Shown: in pieces, positions 47,613-64,000 of the stretch
Position numbering within the stretch: position 1 is the stretch's first letter
Layout of the letters: every line of letters begins with the position of its first letter
Source: Sarcocystis neurona
Taxonomy: Eukaryota; Apicomplexa; Conoidasida; Eucoccidiorida; Sarcocystidae
Reading direction: 5' to 3'
Assembly (NCBI GenBank): GCA_000727475.1
Contig: KL647298.1
Coordinates: forward strand, 1,080,786-1,144,785
Length of the DNA: 64,000 nucleotides
The notes under the pieces: model-generated
What the model was told of the DNA's origin: nothing
Databases searched by the model: none
Seen by the model: the letters and a program-made list of their open reading frames with translations, nothing else
Translations under genes and position numbers: made by a program

Positions 47613-64000
<16,388 letters not shown>

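Overview
The window looks like nuclear DNA of a coccidian apicomplexan, most probably Eimeria. Three things suggest this: (CAG)n/(CTG)n tracts that read as Gln, Ala, Ser, Leu or Cys runs in all six frames, long TA/TATG/TGTG microsatellites in the non-coding DNA, and intron-rich genes whose short conserved exons are separated by repeat-filled introns of 0.2-3 kb. Species cannot be set from sequence alone. There are no bacterial-type operons, CRISPR arrays or recognisable transposons. Most long open frames are products of triplet repeats, so genes were found by protein-family conservation combined with splice sites and intron phase.

Layout. (1) 2735-23955, minus strand: the 5' part of a Rad2/XPG (ERCC5) structure-specific endonuclease, ten exons with compatible phases. 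Exons 1-4 encode the XPG N-terminal nuclease domain and exons 4-10 an exceptionally long acidic/low-complexity spacer. The XPG-I half lies beyond the left edge. (2) 25425-27423, minus: a weak three-exon hypothetical gene. (3) About 27.4-32.8 kb: an island with few CAG tracts, no gene assigned. (4) 32851-about 39045, minus: a gene with the signature of mitochondrial ribosomal protein uS10m, heavily expanded and with an uncertain 5' end. (5) About 39-47.6 kb: repeat-rich DNA with an assembly gap and a few weak minus-strand exon candidates. (6) 47613 to beyond the right edge, plus strand: cytoplasmic-type prolyl-tRNA synthetase with an N-terminal YbaK-like editing domain. Ten exons are visible and the rest lies past 64000.

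The recognised genes belong to separate housekeeping systems: nucleotide-excision repair, mitochondrial translation and cytosolic tRNA charging. The most unusual structure is a long imperfect inverted repeat (54743-54979 against 55590-55796) that encloses ProRS exon 5, the exon that also uses a GC-AG 5' splice site. A large pre-mRNA hairpin around that exon is possible.
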